Origin: Bact-19 sp038319215
GTDB taxonomy: Bacteria > Bacteroidota > Bacteroidia > Bacteroidales > ML635J-15
Reading direction: 5' to 3'
Assembly: GCA_038319215.1 (NCBI GenBank)
Contig: JBBQCZ010000066.1
Coordinates: 1-19,779, forward strand
DNA length: 19,779 nt
The position numbers and the translations under genes were made by a program. Of the stretch, positions 5,701 to 12,637 are shown in pieces. Numbering within the stretch: the first letter of the stretch is position 1; the number at the start of each line of letters is the position of its first letter. The notes under the pieces are model-generated. The model saw nothing but the letters and a program-made list of their open reading frames with translations, made no database searches and was not told where the DNA came from.

Positions 5701-7993
5701 AGTACGTGTACGCTTACATGACACAAATACTTCTTATACACCTAATGCAACTCCATGTGGAAATTCAGGTTATGGTGAAGTAGAAGATTATACTTTTGTT
5801 TTAGTTAGTGCAGCTGTAGCTCCAGTAGCTAATTTTAGTGCAGACAATACTAGTGGTTGTGGAACTTTAGCTGTCCAATTTACAGACTTATCTACTGGTA
5901 CTCCTACATCATGGGCATGGAACTTCGGTGATTCTCAAACTTCAACCTTACAAAACCCATCTCATACTTATGCTAGTGCTGGTACTTATACTGTCGTTTT
6001 AACTGCTACAAATACTGCTGGTAATGATGGTGAAACAAAAACTGGATATATTGTTGTTGGTGCCGTGCCTACAGCTGTTACTGTTACAGGTGGTGGTACT
6101 CAATGTGGTGGTTCAATGACTTTAGCTGCTACAGGCGGAACAGGTGGAACAATTTACTGGCAAAATACTACCAGCAATGGTACAAGTACTGCTTCTGCTT
6201 CTGCTTCACAATCAGTTTCTGCAAGTGGAACATATTATTTTAGATCACAATCTTCTGCAGGTTGTTGGGGAACACAAGGTTCTGCTACAGTTACAATAAA
6301 TCCAATTCCTACAGCTGTTACAGTTACTGGTGGCGGAACACAATGTGGTGGTTCAATGACTCTTGCTGCTACTGGCGGAACAGGTGGAACTATATACTGG
6401 GAAAATACTACCAGCAATGGTACAAGTACTGCAACAGCTTCTGCTTCGCAATCTGTTTCTACAAGTGGAACATATTATTTTAGAGCTAAATCTACTGCTG
6501 GATGTTGGGGTAACCAAGGTTCTGCTACAGTTACAATATACCCTTCATTTACTGCAAGTGCTGTTTCTAGCGTTGAAACTTCTGCTGGTGCAAATGATGG
6601 TAGTGTTACAGTTAGTATGATTGGTGGTACTTCTCCATTCTCTGGTGCATGGACTCCAAGTGGTTCTACAAATACTGTTGGAACAAGCATGACATTAAGC
6701 GGACTTACAGGTGGATATTATAACGTAACAGTTACAGATAATAATGGTTGTACTGCAAATGCTGGTGCTACAGTAAACACATCAGGTGTTGCACCAATTG
6801 CAGACTTTGAAGCCGATGTTACTAACGGTTGTGATAATTTAGTTGTTACTTTCACTGATTTAAGTAATAATACCCCAGTTTCTTGGGAATGGAATTTTGG
6901 TGACGGGTCTTCTACAAGCTCAGACACCGATCCTGTACACACTTATGCTACTCCAGGTTCCTATACTGTATCTTTAACAGTAACAAATGCATTTGGAAAT
7001 GACACAGAGACAATGACCGATTATATTACTGTCGGAGTAACTCCTTTAATTTCAATGAGTATGACTGAAGAATCTGTCTCAGGAAACGATGGAACTGCAA
7101 CAGTTAATGTTACAGGTGGTCAAGAACCTATCACTTATATTTGGAGTGTTCCTGGTGGTACTGCAACAATTTCAGGCTTAAATGCTGGTGAATATTGCGT
7201 TACAGTTATTGAAGCAAATGGATGTCAGGCTTTGGATTGTATTACTGTTACTCAGGTTTCAGTATTAAATCCTCCTGTAGCTGGCTTCGAAGCTGATGTA
7301 ACTACTGGTTGTGGAACTTTAATAGTACAGTTTACCGATTTAAGTACAAATTCTCCTTCTTCTTGGGCTTGGGATTTTGGTGATGCTTCAGCTATTAACA
7401 ATGAAAACAATCCTGTTCATGTTTATAATGCTCCTGGTACATATACTGTTACTCTTACAGTTGAAAATGCTGATGGAACAGATTCTGAGACAATAGTTGA
7501 TTTGATTTTTGTTGGAGTAAGTCCTGAGATTTCTGTTGATGTTGTTCAGGCTTCAGGCGAATTAGTTGCTGATGGTACTGCAACAGTTGTAATTGTTGGT
7601 GGAACAGCTCCTTTCGATATTACTTGGTCAACATCTACTTCTGGTAATGTTATTACAGATCTTCTTCCAGGTAACTATTCTGTTATGGTTGTTGATGCTT
7701 CTGGTTGTATTGTTACTGAACCATTTATTGTTTCTTGGACAAATGGAATTTCTGAAAATGTATATTCTTTTAGCATATTCCCTAATCCTGCTAAAGAATT
7801 GGTAACTGTTTCTCTTGAAGGCCTTGTTGCTGATAATATTGAAGTTACAAATGCTCTAGGACAATCTATTATAAGTATTACTCCTGAAAGCAATGTTACA
7901 ACAATTGATTTACGCAATTTTGAAATAGGTGTTTATTTCATTAAAGTATATGTTGATGGAAAAGAATTCGTTAACAAACTTGTGATTAACTAA
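2744..7993 (+). CDS. Gingipain-family (C25) cysteine peptidase, multi-domain, T9SS-secreted
   Basis: The product has 1749 residues. The ATG at 2744 (MRKLLLSVIAIVFCISAFAQ) gives a clean signal peptide; an in-frame TTG at 2735 adds only three residues. Approximate modules: C25 propeptide 21-240; catalytic domain 244-625 with His466 (AHCDHDGW) and Cys499 (GNCCLSF), a 33-residue spacing that fits the gingipain His/Cys dyad; an Ig-like gingipain domain 628-705; PKD at 710-791 and 794-877; GEVED 879-1020; PKD 1026-1108; two near-identical 80-residue repeats 1109-1265; SprB-like 1267-1346; PKD 1350-1430; SprB-like 1433-1505; PKD 1510-1590; SprB-like 1593-1668; and a T9SS type A sorting domain from about 1670, ending KLVIN. 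The protein should cross the outer membrane by T9SS and be anchored to the surface or released, acting as an endopeptidase on extracellular proteins. Arg or Lys specificity cannot be read from the sequence. The PKD/SprB stalk probably serves adhesion or reach. Confidence 0.93.
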   Translation: MRKLLLSVIAIVFCISAFAQQTQVIPLSVEQNKLELKGVTPESFTAKVQMKELKLENKSDVNGEFSVLNVDGFVRPSNVGQANLPVISKLIEVPYGAEIQVVINGYTEEVINLSDYGISRIEPTQPSYHKSVPIEEQYFVIDQDYYNSDQFEVSDLISTEIHGEMRGVRIGRVEIRPYHYNPIENTLIVYNNLDFEVTFVNADLVLTQEMKNKYYTPEFEGSYASLLNYQEPAAKDGFSNYAAPIKYVIVANTAFQATLQPFVQWKTKQGYNVIEYYVASGTTNTSIKTYLQGLYTAGTPTNPAPLYVMIIGDHSGTYSIPGFTSTVSGNSHVTDLYFATYGGASDYLPDLFYGRISAESTTELSNALNKILPYEQYTLPDFSYLNNCLLVAGTDASWAHKAGDATLLYGVNNYFNVAHGFSNIYAYYYNYASGPYFVMSSNSSAADADVNTKIASGVGFGNYTAHCDHDGWSDPAVRRSNIANWNNVNEYPFLIGNCCLSFEYNQSDAFGEMLLYAQNEGAVGYIGTTNFSYWYEDVYWGIGLTTTATIDAANITVYNYSNTGLGVYDGIFHENGEAYSNWYYTARQIVHKGNMAVDGSTSTLKKYYWEIYHCVGDPSLMPYMTEPNALSLSFPNPMQGATSITVTTEPYTYVAISKNNVLLDAEWTGSGTSVSLTVPAFTGNSYCIVGTKQDRSPYINESVIPTSPNPPVAAFSGTPTTILEGQSVTFTDASQYPASWAWNFGDTETSTVQNPVHVYSTAGTYTVSLTVTNGMGNDAEVKTNYITVNPNINPPTANFIADVTTVTMGGTVNFTDLSINNPASWSWSFVGGTPATSTNQNPSVVYSVAGTYQVVLTATNSFGSDVETKLAYITVNTPDYCTAASNSSAYEYISKFVCNTISKTSTASVYSDFTATSTNLTIGSAYTATITVTGGFATDQGLIWVDWNRDGDFIDAGESVLTSANGVGPYTGNITVPGTCTAGNVRVRVRLHDTNTSYTPNATPCGNSGYGEVEDYTFVLVSAAVAPVANFSADNTSGCGTLAVQFTDLSTGTPTSWAWNFGDSQTSTLQNPSHTYASAGTYTVVLTATNTAGNDGETKTGYIVVGAVPTAVTVTGGGTQCGGSMTLAATGGTGGTIYWQNTTSNGTSTASASASQSVSASGTYYFRSQSSAGCWGTQGSATVTINPIPTAVTVTGGGTQCGGSMTLAATGGTGGTIYWENTTSNGTSTATASASQSVSTSGTYYFRAKSTAGCWGNQGSATVTIYPSFTASAVSSVETSAGANDGSVTVSMIGGTSPFSGAWTPSGSTNTVGTSMTLSGLTGGYYNVTVTDNNGCTANAGATVNTSGVAPIADFEADVTNGCDNLVVTFTDLSNNTPVSWEWNFGDGSSTSSDTDPVHTYATPGSYTVSLTVTNAFGNDTETMTDYITVGVTPLISMSMTEESVSGNDGTATVNVTGGQEPITYIWSVPGGTATISGLNAGEYCVTVIEANGCQALDCITVTQVSVLNPPVAGFEADVTTGCGTLIVQFTDLSTNSPSSWAWDFGDASAINNENNPVHVYNAPGTYTVTLTVENADGTDSETIVDLIFVGVSPEISVDVVQASGELVADGTATVVIVGGTAPFDITWSTSTSGNVITDLLPGNYSVMVVDASGCIVTEPFIVSWTNGISENVYSFSIFPNPAKELVTVSLEGLVADNIEVTNALGQSIISITPESNVTTIDLRNFEIGVYFIKVYVDGKEFVNKLVIN
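6068..6537 (+). repeat. Internal tandem duplication in the C25 peptidase gene, 240-bp period
   Basis: Two direct copies start at 6068 and 6308, exactly 240 bp (80 codons) apart. Both open with CCTACAGCTGTTAC and share long identical runs, including the segments around AATGTGGTGGTTCAATGAC and ATACTACCAGCAATGGTAC. The encoded repeats begin PTAVTVTGGGTQCGGSMTLA and end in a YYFR...GCW...GSATVTI strand, with only a few substitutions. Each has a Cys pair and an Ig-like strand pattern. The similarity points to a recent duplication or ongoing gene conversion in the stalk. Confidence 0.9.
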
Positions 7994-7999
7994 ATATTT

Positions 8000-8027
8000 A
8001 AAGAGCCGCTTAAGCGGCTCTTTTTTT
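8000..8027 (+). terminator. Rho-independent terminator after the C25 peptidase
   Basis: GAGCCGCTTAAGCGGCTC (8003-8020) is a perfect palindrome, extended by AAA/TTT pairs to 8000-8023 and followed directly by a T run to 8027. It lies seven bases past the stop codon of the peptidase. The GC-rich stem and T tract make this a strong intrinsic terminator. Confidence 0.93.
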
Positions 8028-8028
8028 G

Positions 8029-8063
8029 CAAAAAAAAGTCAGCAAATTTTGCTGACTTTTTTT
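8029..8063. terminator. Bidirectional terminator between convergent genes
   Basis: GTCAGCA (8038-8044) pairs with TGCTGAC (8050-8056) around a 5-base loop. The stem is flanked by an A run (8031-8037) and a T run (8057-8063), so it can terminate transcription in both directions. It lies 23 bases beyond the aminotransferase stop codon and is the likely minus-strand terminator, while also backing up the plus-strand one at 8000-8027. Confidence 0.85.
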
Positions 8064-8085
8064 ATAATTTTGTGTTTTTAGTAAC

Positions 8086-9285
8086 TTATAAAGTTCGTCC
8101 CGGATAAACTTCCAAAGCATGTTTTAATGTTTCAACTGCAATTCTTAAATCATCAATTTTTAAAACATAAGCAATTCTAACTTCGTTTTTACCAAGACCA
8201 GGAGTGTTATAAAATCCTGTTGCTGGAGCAACCATTACAGTTTGCATATTATATTCGAAGTCTTCAAGAATCCACTGAGCAAATTTGTCAGAGTCGTCAA
8301 TTGGAAGTCTTACAACTGTGTAAAAAGCTCCTTTTGGATTTGGACAATATACACCTGGGATTTTATTTAATTCTGCAACCATAAAGTTTCTACGTGCAAT
8401 ATACTCGTTGTAAACTTCGGTAAAATATGAATCAGGAGTATCAATTGCTGCTTCCGAAACTATTTGACCAAAAGAAGGTGGGCATAATCTGGCTTGAGCA
8501 AATTTCATCGCCGTGTTTATTACTTCTTTGTTTTTGGTAATTAGGCAGCCAATACGAACTCCGCACATGCTATATCTTTTCGAAACAGAATCCAACAATA
8601 TTACATTTTGCTCCAAACCTGGCAAATTCATTGCTGAGAAATGTGTATATCCATCATAACAGAATTCTCTGTAAACTTCGTCCGAATATAAGTATAAATC
8701 ATATTTTTTCACTATCTCGGCTAATCTAAAAAGTTCATCTTTTGAGTATAGATATCCTGTTGGATTATTGGGATTGCAAATTACAATACCTTTAGTCTTT
8801 GGAGTTATTATCTTCTCAAATTCTTCGATTGATGGTAATGCAAAGTCGGTGTCGATAGTTGAAGTAATAGGTTTAATTACAACGCCAGATTGAATCGCAA
8901 AGCCATTATAGTTAGCATAAAAAGGTTCTGGAACAATTACTTCATCACCATTGTTTAATGTTGACATAAACGCAATTGTGATGGCTTCAGATCCACCAGT
9001 TGTAATAATCATTTCGTCTGCAGTAACATTTATATCATATTTTTTATATGATTCTGCAAGCTTCTTGCGATACGATATATTTCCAGCAGAGTGACTATAC
9101 TCAATAACAGTTTCCTTTAGATTGCGGATTGCCTCGAGAGCTCCTTCTGGAGTTTTAATATCAGGCTGACCAATATTTAAATGGTATACTTTTACACCTT
9201 TGCTCTTTGCTGTTTCAGCGTACGGAACTAATTTTCTAATAGGAGATGACGGCATCGCCATTCCTTTGTCTGAAATTTTTGGCAT
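8086..9285 (-). CDS. Class I PLP-dependent aminotransferase (aspartate aminotransferase-like)
   Basis: The product has 399 residues, full length for fold-type I aminotransferases. Family motifs are in order: the N-terminal 'LNIGQPDIKTPEG' substrate loop (about 36-48); TTGGSEA at about 95-101 for PLP phosphate binding; NPNNPTG at 171-177; SDEVY at 201-205 with the Asp that contacts the pyridine nitrogen; the Schiff-base Lys236 in SVSK; GVRIG at 242-246; and a late 'NEVRIAYV' holding the Arg that binds the substrate carboxylate. It is a cytoplasmic enzyme moving an amino group from an amino acid to a 2-oxo acid. Aspartate is the usual substrate of close relatives, but aromatic or alanine specificity cannot be excluded. 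It lies 23 bases behind the DUF1573 gene on the same strand and is probably cotranscribed with it. Confidence 0.9.
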   Translation of the reverse strand: MPKISDKGMAMPSSPIRKLVPYAETAKSKGVKVYHLNIGQPDIKTPEGALEAIRNLKETVIEYSHSAGNISYRKKLAESYKKYDINVTADEMIITTGGSEAITIAFMSTLNNGDEVIVPEPFYANYNGFAIQSGVVIKPITSTIDTDFALPSIEEFEKIITPKTKGIVICNPNNPTGYLYSKDELFRLAEIVKKYDLYLYSDEVYREFCYDGYTHFSAMNLPGLEQNVILLDSVSKRYSMCGVRIGCLITKNKEVINTAMKFAQARLCPPSFGQIVSEAAIDTPDSYFTEVYNEYIARRNFMVAELNKIPGVYCPNPKGAFYTVVRLPIDDSDKFAQWILEDFEYNMQTVMVAPATGFYNTPGLGKNEVRIAYVLKIDDLRIAVETLKHALEVYPGRTL

Positions 9286-9308
9286 TTTTTATAATTTTAA
9301 AATAATTA

Positions 9309-9920
9309 TTACTCGGTTTTTGCTTTTGTAACAGTACCTGTATTGTTAGGACTGCTCTGTATGTCTTTCTTTACAGGCTTAGTCATTGTACTTGGTCCGG
9401 TGCTTTTACTTACACTTTTGATGTCTCCCTGTTTATCTCCAGAAACATTCCCGACAGATTGATTGTCTGATTCTTTTGAGTTTTCAATTGATTTAGACTC
9501 GGTTGGTTGCTCTCCTTGTGGCGATACTTCTCCCTTTATTTCTAATTGAATTGGATTTTCCTGTCCTTCTACATAAACATAAACTGTCTTTTGAAATTTG
9601 CCTACTCTTTTAGAATCATATTTTACAGTTATTTTATTCTTCTTCTTTTTTGCAATTTCTTCTCGTGGCCACTCAGCACCGGTGCATCCGCAAGAGGTTT
9701 TTACATTTGTTAATTTTACTGACTGTTTAGTCATATTCTTAAAAACAAAAATAGCTACTGCTTCTGAATCATAATCAATTGTTCCAAAATCATAAGTTAG
9801 ACTTTTAAATATGATAATTCCTTGTTTTTCGGTTTTCTCTGGCTCTTTTGATTCTGCTTTTTGAGCGTTAATAGAACTAAATGTTAGCAATGCTAAAATA
9901 ATTAAGATGCTTGTTTTCAT
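9309..9920 (-). CDS. DUF1573 exported protein with low-complexity tail
   Basis: The product has 203 residues. The N-terminus MKTSILIILALLTFSSINAQ is a signal peptide cleaved after about residue 19-20. Residues about 35-135 match the DUF1573 pattern: 'YDFGTIDYDSEAVAIFVFKN', then the hallmark 'TSCGCTGAEWP' and 'ITVKYDSKRVGKFQKTVYVY', an immunoglobulin-like beta sandwich common in Bacteroidota. The molecular role of the family is not established. Residues about 136-203 are a disordered Ser/Thr/Lys/Pro-rich tail without hydrophobic core residues; many family members stop shortly after the domain. It is the first gene of a probable two-gene unit with the aminotransferase. I see no functional reason for that pairing. 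Confidence 0.88.
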   Translation of the reverse strand: MKTSILIILALLTFSSINAQKAESKEPEKTEKQGIIIFKSLTYDFGTIDYDSEAVAIFVFKNMTKQSVKLTNVKTSCGCTGAEWPREEIAKKKKNKITVKYDSKRVGKFQKTVYVYVEGQENPIQLEIKGEVSPQGEQPTESKSIENSKESDNQSVGNVSGDKQGDIKSVSKSTGPSTMTKPVKKDIQSSPNNTGTVTKAKTE

Positions 9921-10033
9921 ATTATAAAATTTTATGTAAAATTAAAAAAAAATAAGTTCCAATAGATAAGTTTTATTCCATTTTTGTTTTTTTATGTTTT
10001 ATATTATATTATTTTGGTAATTTTACAGCCTAT

Positions 10034-11596
10034 ATGACTAGAAAAGCATTGATAATAGGAGCTGGGCCAGCAGGATTAACTGCTGCGCTTGAGCTATTAA
10101 AGAATACTGATATTATTCCGCTGATAATTGAAAAGACTTCTGATATTGGTGGTATTTCTAAAACTGTTAATTTTAAAGGTAATCGTATCGACATTGGTGG
10201 ACATCGCTTCTTTTCCAAATCTGATGTTGTTATGGATTATTGGCAAAATCTTTTTAATTTAGCTAAAGCTCCGGTGGATATTGCTAAAAATCAAAAATGG
10301 GAATTAGAAGAAAATAATGTTTTTCTTGAACGTGATAGATTATCAAGAATCTACTATTTGAGAAATTTTTTCGATTATCCTGTAAGTTTGAATGGTAATA
10401 CTATTAAGAATCTTGGACTTATAAGAATCGCTAAAATTGGATTTAGCTACATTTGGTATCGATTATTTCCTCGAAGATCAGAGAAAAACCTCGAAGATTT
10501 TTTCGTAAATAGATTTGGGAAAGAACTGTACTTAACTTTCTTTAAAGACTATACCGAGAAAGTGTGGGGCAAATCATGCACCGAGTTGTCTGCAGAATGG
10601 GGAGCACAGAGAATCAAAGGTTTGTCCATTACAAAGGTTATTCTCCATTACATAAAAAGTATTTTTAAATCTTCAGACTCGGACATTTCTCAAAAGGATA
10701 AGGAAACAAGCTTAATTGATCGATTTATGTATCCGAAATTGGGTCCTGGTCAGTTGTGGGAACATGTTGCTAATTTAGTTACTGAAAAAGGTGGCCAAAT
10801 TTTATTCAATTCTGAGTTTTCTGGAATTTCAAATTTAGATGATAATAAATTTATTGTAAAATATTTAAATAAATCAAATAATCAAACTATTGAAATTGCT
10901 GATATTGATTTCGTTTTTAGCACAACATCTGTCAAAAATCTTATCAATTCAATGTCAAATGTGCCAGTTGATGTAAAACAAATTTCGGATGGACTTTTGC
11001 ACCGTAATTTTATTACTGTTGGTTTGTTACTTGATAAATTAACTATTGAGAACAAAACAAGAATTAAAACCATTAATAACTTGGTTCCGGATAATTGGAT
11101 TTATATGCAGGAGCATGATGTGAAAATGGGTAGAATTCAGATTTTTAATAATTGGAGTCCATTTATGATTGCCGATGAAACGAAAGTATGGATTGGACTT
11201 GAATATTTTTGTGATCCTAACGATGAGATGTGGACTATGCCCGATAAAGATTTTATTAGCATGGCGGTCGAAGAATGTGTAAAAGTTGGAATTATTAATT
11301 ACTCTGACTTAATAGACTCCACAATTATTCGTATGGAAGATACTTATCCTGTCTATTTTGGAACCTACGAAAAGTTTGATGTAGTCAGAAATTATCTTGA
11401 TAAAATTCAAAATCTATTTCTAATTGGTCGCAGTGGAATGCATAGATATAATAATTCCGATCATTCTATGTTGACGGCAATTACTGCTGTGCAAAATATT
11501 GTTGACGGTAGAACGGATAAATCAAATATTTGGGACGTAAATACCGAACAAGATTATCATGAGGAAAAAGAGGAGGGAAGTACTTTAAGTACTTAA
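10034..11596 (+). CDS. FAD-dependent oxidoreductase (UDP-galactopyranose mutase / protoporphyrinogen oxidase-like)
   Basis: The product has 520 residues. The N-terminus has the dinucleotide-binding GAGPAG (residues 9-14) and the acidic end of strand two (IIEK, about 31-34). These are followed by 'GGISKT' and 'DIGGHRFFSKSD', the signature of the FAD-binding amine-oxidase/UGM-like superfamily (COG1232-type). Near the C-terminus, 'LFLIGRSGMHRYNNSDHSM' is the second FAD contact. It is a soluble, probably cytoplasmic flavoenzyme. Relatives with this motif set are often found in surface-polysaccharide loci, so action on a sugar nucleotide or lipid-linked intermediate is possible; the substrate is not readable here. 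The final five sense codons (STLST) and the TAA stop fall inside a 9-bp repeat array, so its C-terminal tail was made by the repeat. Confidence 0.82.
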   Translation: MTRKALIIGAGPAGLTAALELLKNTDIIPLIIEKTSDIGGISKTVNFKGNRIDIGGHRFFSKSDVVMDYWQNLFNLAKAPVDIAKNQKWELEENNVFLERDRLSRIYYLRNFFDYPVSLNGNTIKNLGLIRIAKIGFSYIWYRLFPRRSEKNLEDFFVNRFGKELYLTFFKDYTEKVWGKSCTELSAEWGAQRIKGLSITKVILHYIKSIFKSSDSDISQKDKETSLIDRFMYPKLGPGQLWEHVANLVTEKGGQILFNSEFSGISNLDDNKFIVKYLNKSNNQTIEIADIDFVFSTTSVKNLINSMSNVPVDVKQISDGLLHRNFITVGLLLDKLTIENKTRIKTINNLVPDNWIYMQEHDVKMGRIQIFNNWSPFMIADETKVWIGLEYFCDPNDEMWTMPDKDFISMAVEECVKVGIINYSDLIDSTIIRMEDTYPVYFGTYEKFDVVRNYLDKIQNLFLIGRSGMHRYNNSDHSMLTAITAVQNIVDGRTDKSNIWDVNTEQDYHEEKEEGSTLST

Positions 11597-11640
11597 AGTG
11601 CCTAAAGTGCCTAAAGTACTTAAAGTACTTAAAGTACTCT
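11578..11640. repeat. Second 9-bp tandem repeat array (7 units)
   Basis: Seven 9-bp units start at 11578, 11587, 11596, 11605, 11614, 11623 and 11632: AAGTACTTT, AAGTACTTA, AAGTGCCTA twice, AAGTACTTA twice, then AAGTACTCT. They belong to the same family as the arrays at 251-295 and 338-445, with the same AGTACT/AGTGCC alternation and period, about 11 kb away. The array overlaps the last 19 bases of the FAD oxidoreductase gene, including the stop, and ends about 50 bp before the stop of the convergent hydrolase gene. Confidence 0.93.
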
Positions 11641-11690
11641 TCGGTCTTCCACGGTTCCTGATCCGACAACTGGCGGAGAAGGACCGTCTC
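11641..11690. other. GC-richer intergenic patch with hairpin potential
   Basis: This stretch between the repeat array and the hydrolase stop is clearly richer in G and C than its surroundings. CGGTCTTC (11642-11649) can pair with GAAGGACCG (11678-11686) if one base is bulged. A second short pairing, GGAGA with TCTCC, lies at 11675-11691 and overlaps the hydrolase stop codon. No T tract follows on either strand, so an intrinsic terminator is not well supported. It may be part of the element that brought the repeats. Confidence 0.35.
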
Positions 11691-12581
11691 CTAATCACAA
11701 CACTTAAAAAAACTCAAAACAGCATCCGTTTCGCTTTCCCAATAATCGTAATTATGACCAGAATATTCTGGGAAATTTCCAATTAGTTTTAACTCAGGAT
11801 TATGCAGTTTTATTGAATCATACATAGACGTACTTTGCATAACTGGAGAAACTTTATCTGCTTTTCCATGGCCAATATATGTAGGAACTTTGTAGTTTTC
11901 ACAATCATAAGCAAAGCATTCTTTTTTCCATCTATCTGGGAAATCAGTATAATATCCTAGAAAAGCATAGTAAAGAAATTCGTCTTGCATGGCTGTTATA
12001 TTAAAGTCGCCTGAAAGACTTGCGCATGCTTTGAATATTTCTGGCAAATAATAAGCAAGTAATGTCGCTCCACGTGCTCCTGTTGATATTCCTGCAACCA
12101 TGTTGTTTTGTCCTTCTTTCAAGAGTCCAAATTGTTGTTGAATATCTGGAATTTGAGTTTCCATAATCCATGTAATAGTCGGATATTTTTGGTACTCAGC
12201 CCTAGTTTGAGGATATATTTCTAAAGTATAATTACACTTTATATAATCTGGTATTATTAAAACATATCCTTGGGCTAGCGCTTTTTCGCAGAAAGTTGTT
12301 TTTTTACACCACTCGCTAGCTGGTAAATTCCAGCCATGTAGCATTAGTATTGTACCTTTTATTTCGGTTTCAATAGAGGGGTATTTTATTTCTGTGGTTA
12401 CTACAAAGCAACAATCATATTTTGCAGAAATAATTGTATCGTTTCCTCGAGGGATAATAACTTTCGTTTTATTTTCTCCTTGGGATTCAATTTTTAAATC
12501 TTTTTTATTATCTGCTTTTCCAGCGCAGGAGGTCATAATTAAAGCAATTATGGCCAAAATCGATAATATAACTTTCTTCAT
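11691..12581 (-). CDS. Lipoprotein alpha/beta hydrolase (esterase-like)
   Basis: The product has 296 residues. The N-terminus MKKVILSILAIIALIMTSC is a lipoprotein signal peptide with the lipid-modified Cys19. Residues about 75-290 form an alpha/beta hydrolase: oxyanion-hole LHGW (81-84), nucleophile elbow G-I-S-T-G with Ser166, acid Asp242 (HGKADKV) and catalytic His276 (SGHNYDYW), in correct order and spacing. It should be anchored in the envelope and hydrolyse an ester or similar bond; the arrangement resembles feruloyl/acetyl esterases and depolymerase-like enzymes, but the substrate cannot be told. The mature protein carries nine or so cysteines, including pairs at 57-58 and 294-295, which is many for this family. 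It is convergent with the FAD oxidoreductase and divergent from the permease, so it is probably monocistronic. Confidence 0.87.
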   Translation of the reverse strand: MKKVILSILAIIALIMTSCAGKADNKKDLKIESQGENKTKVIIPRGNDTIISAKYDCCFVVTTEIKYPSIETEIKGTILMLHGWNLPASEWCKKTTFCEKALAQGYVLIIPDYIKCNYTLEIYPQTRAEYQKYPTITWIMETQIPDIQQQFGLLKEGQNNMVAGISTGARGATLLAYYLPEIFKACASLSGDFNITAMQDEFLYYAFLGYYTDFPDRWKKECFAYDCENYKVPTYIGHGKADKVSPVMQSTSMYDSIKLHNPELKLIGNFPEYSGHNYDYWESETDAVLSFFKCCD

Positions 12582-12637
12582 TTTCTTTAATTATTGAACT
12601 TTTATTAGTATAATTGCGGCTAAATTAAAAAAAAAAC

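Noticed and set aside
6235..6942. Several minus-strand open frames inside the C25 peptidase gene
   Set aside because: They are antisense shadows of the Thr/Gly/Val-rich stalk, with repetitive VTV/PPV composition and no starts or domains of their own.
11481..11786. Short open frames on both strands over the second array (KYF/RHF and KVLKVL peptides)
   Set aside because: They arise from the repeat and overlap the oxidoreductase and hydrolase genes in other frames. No signal peptide or domain is present.
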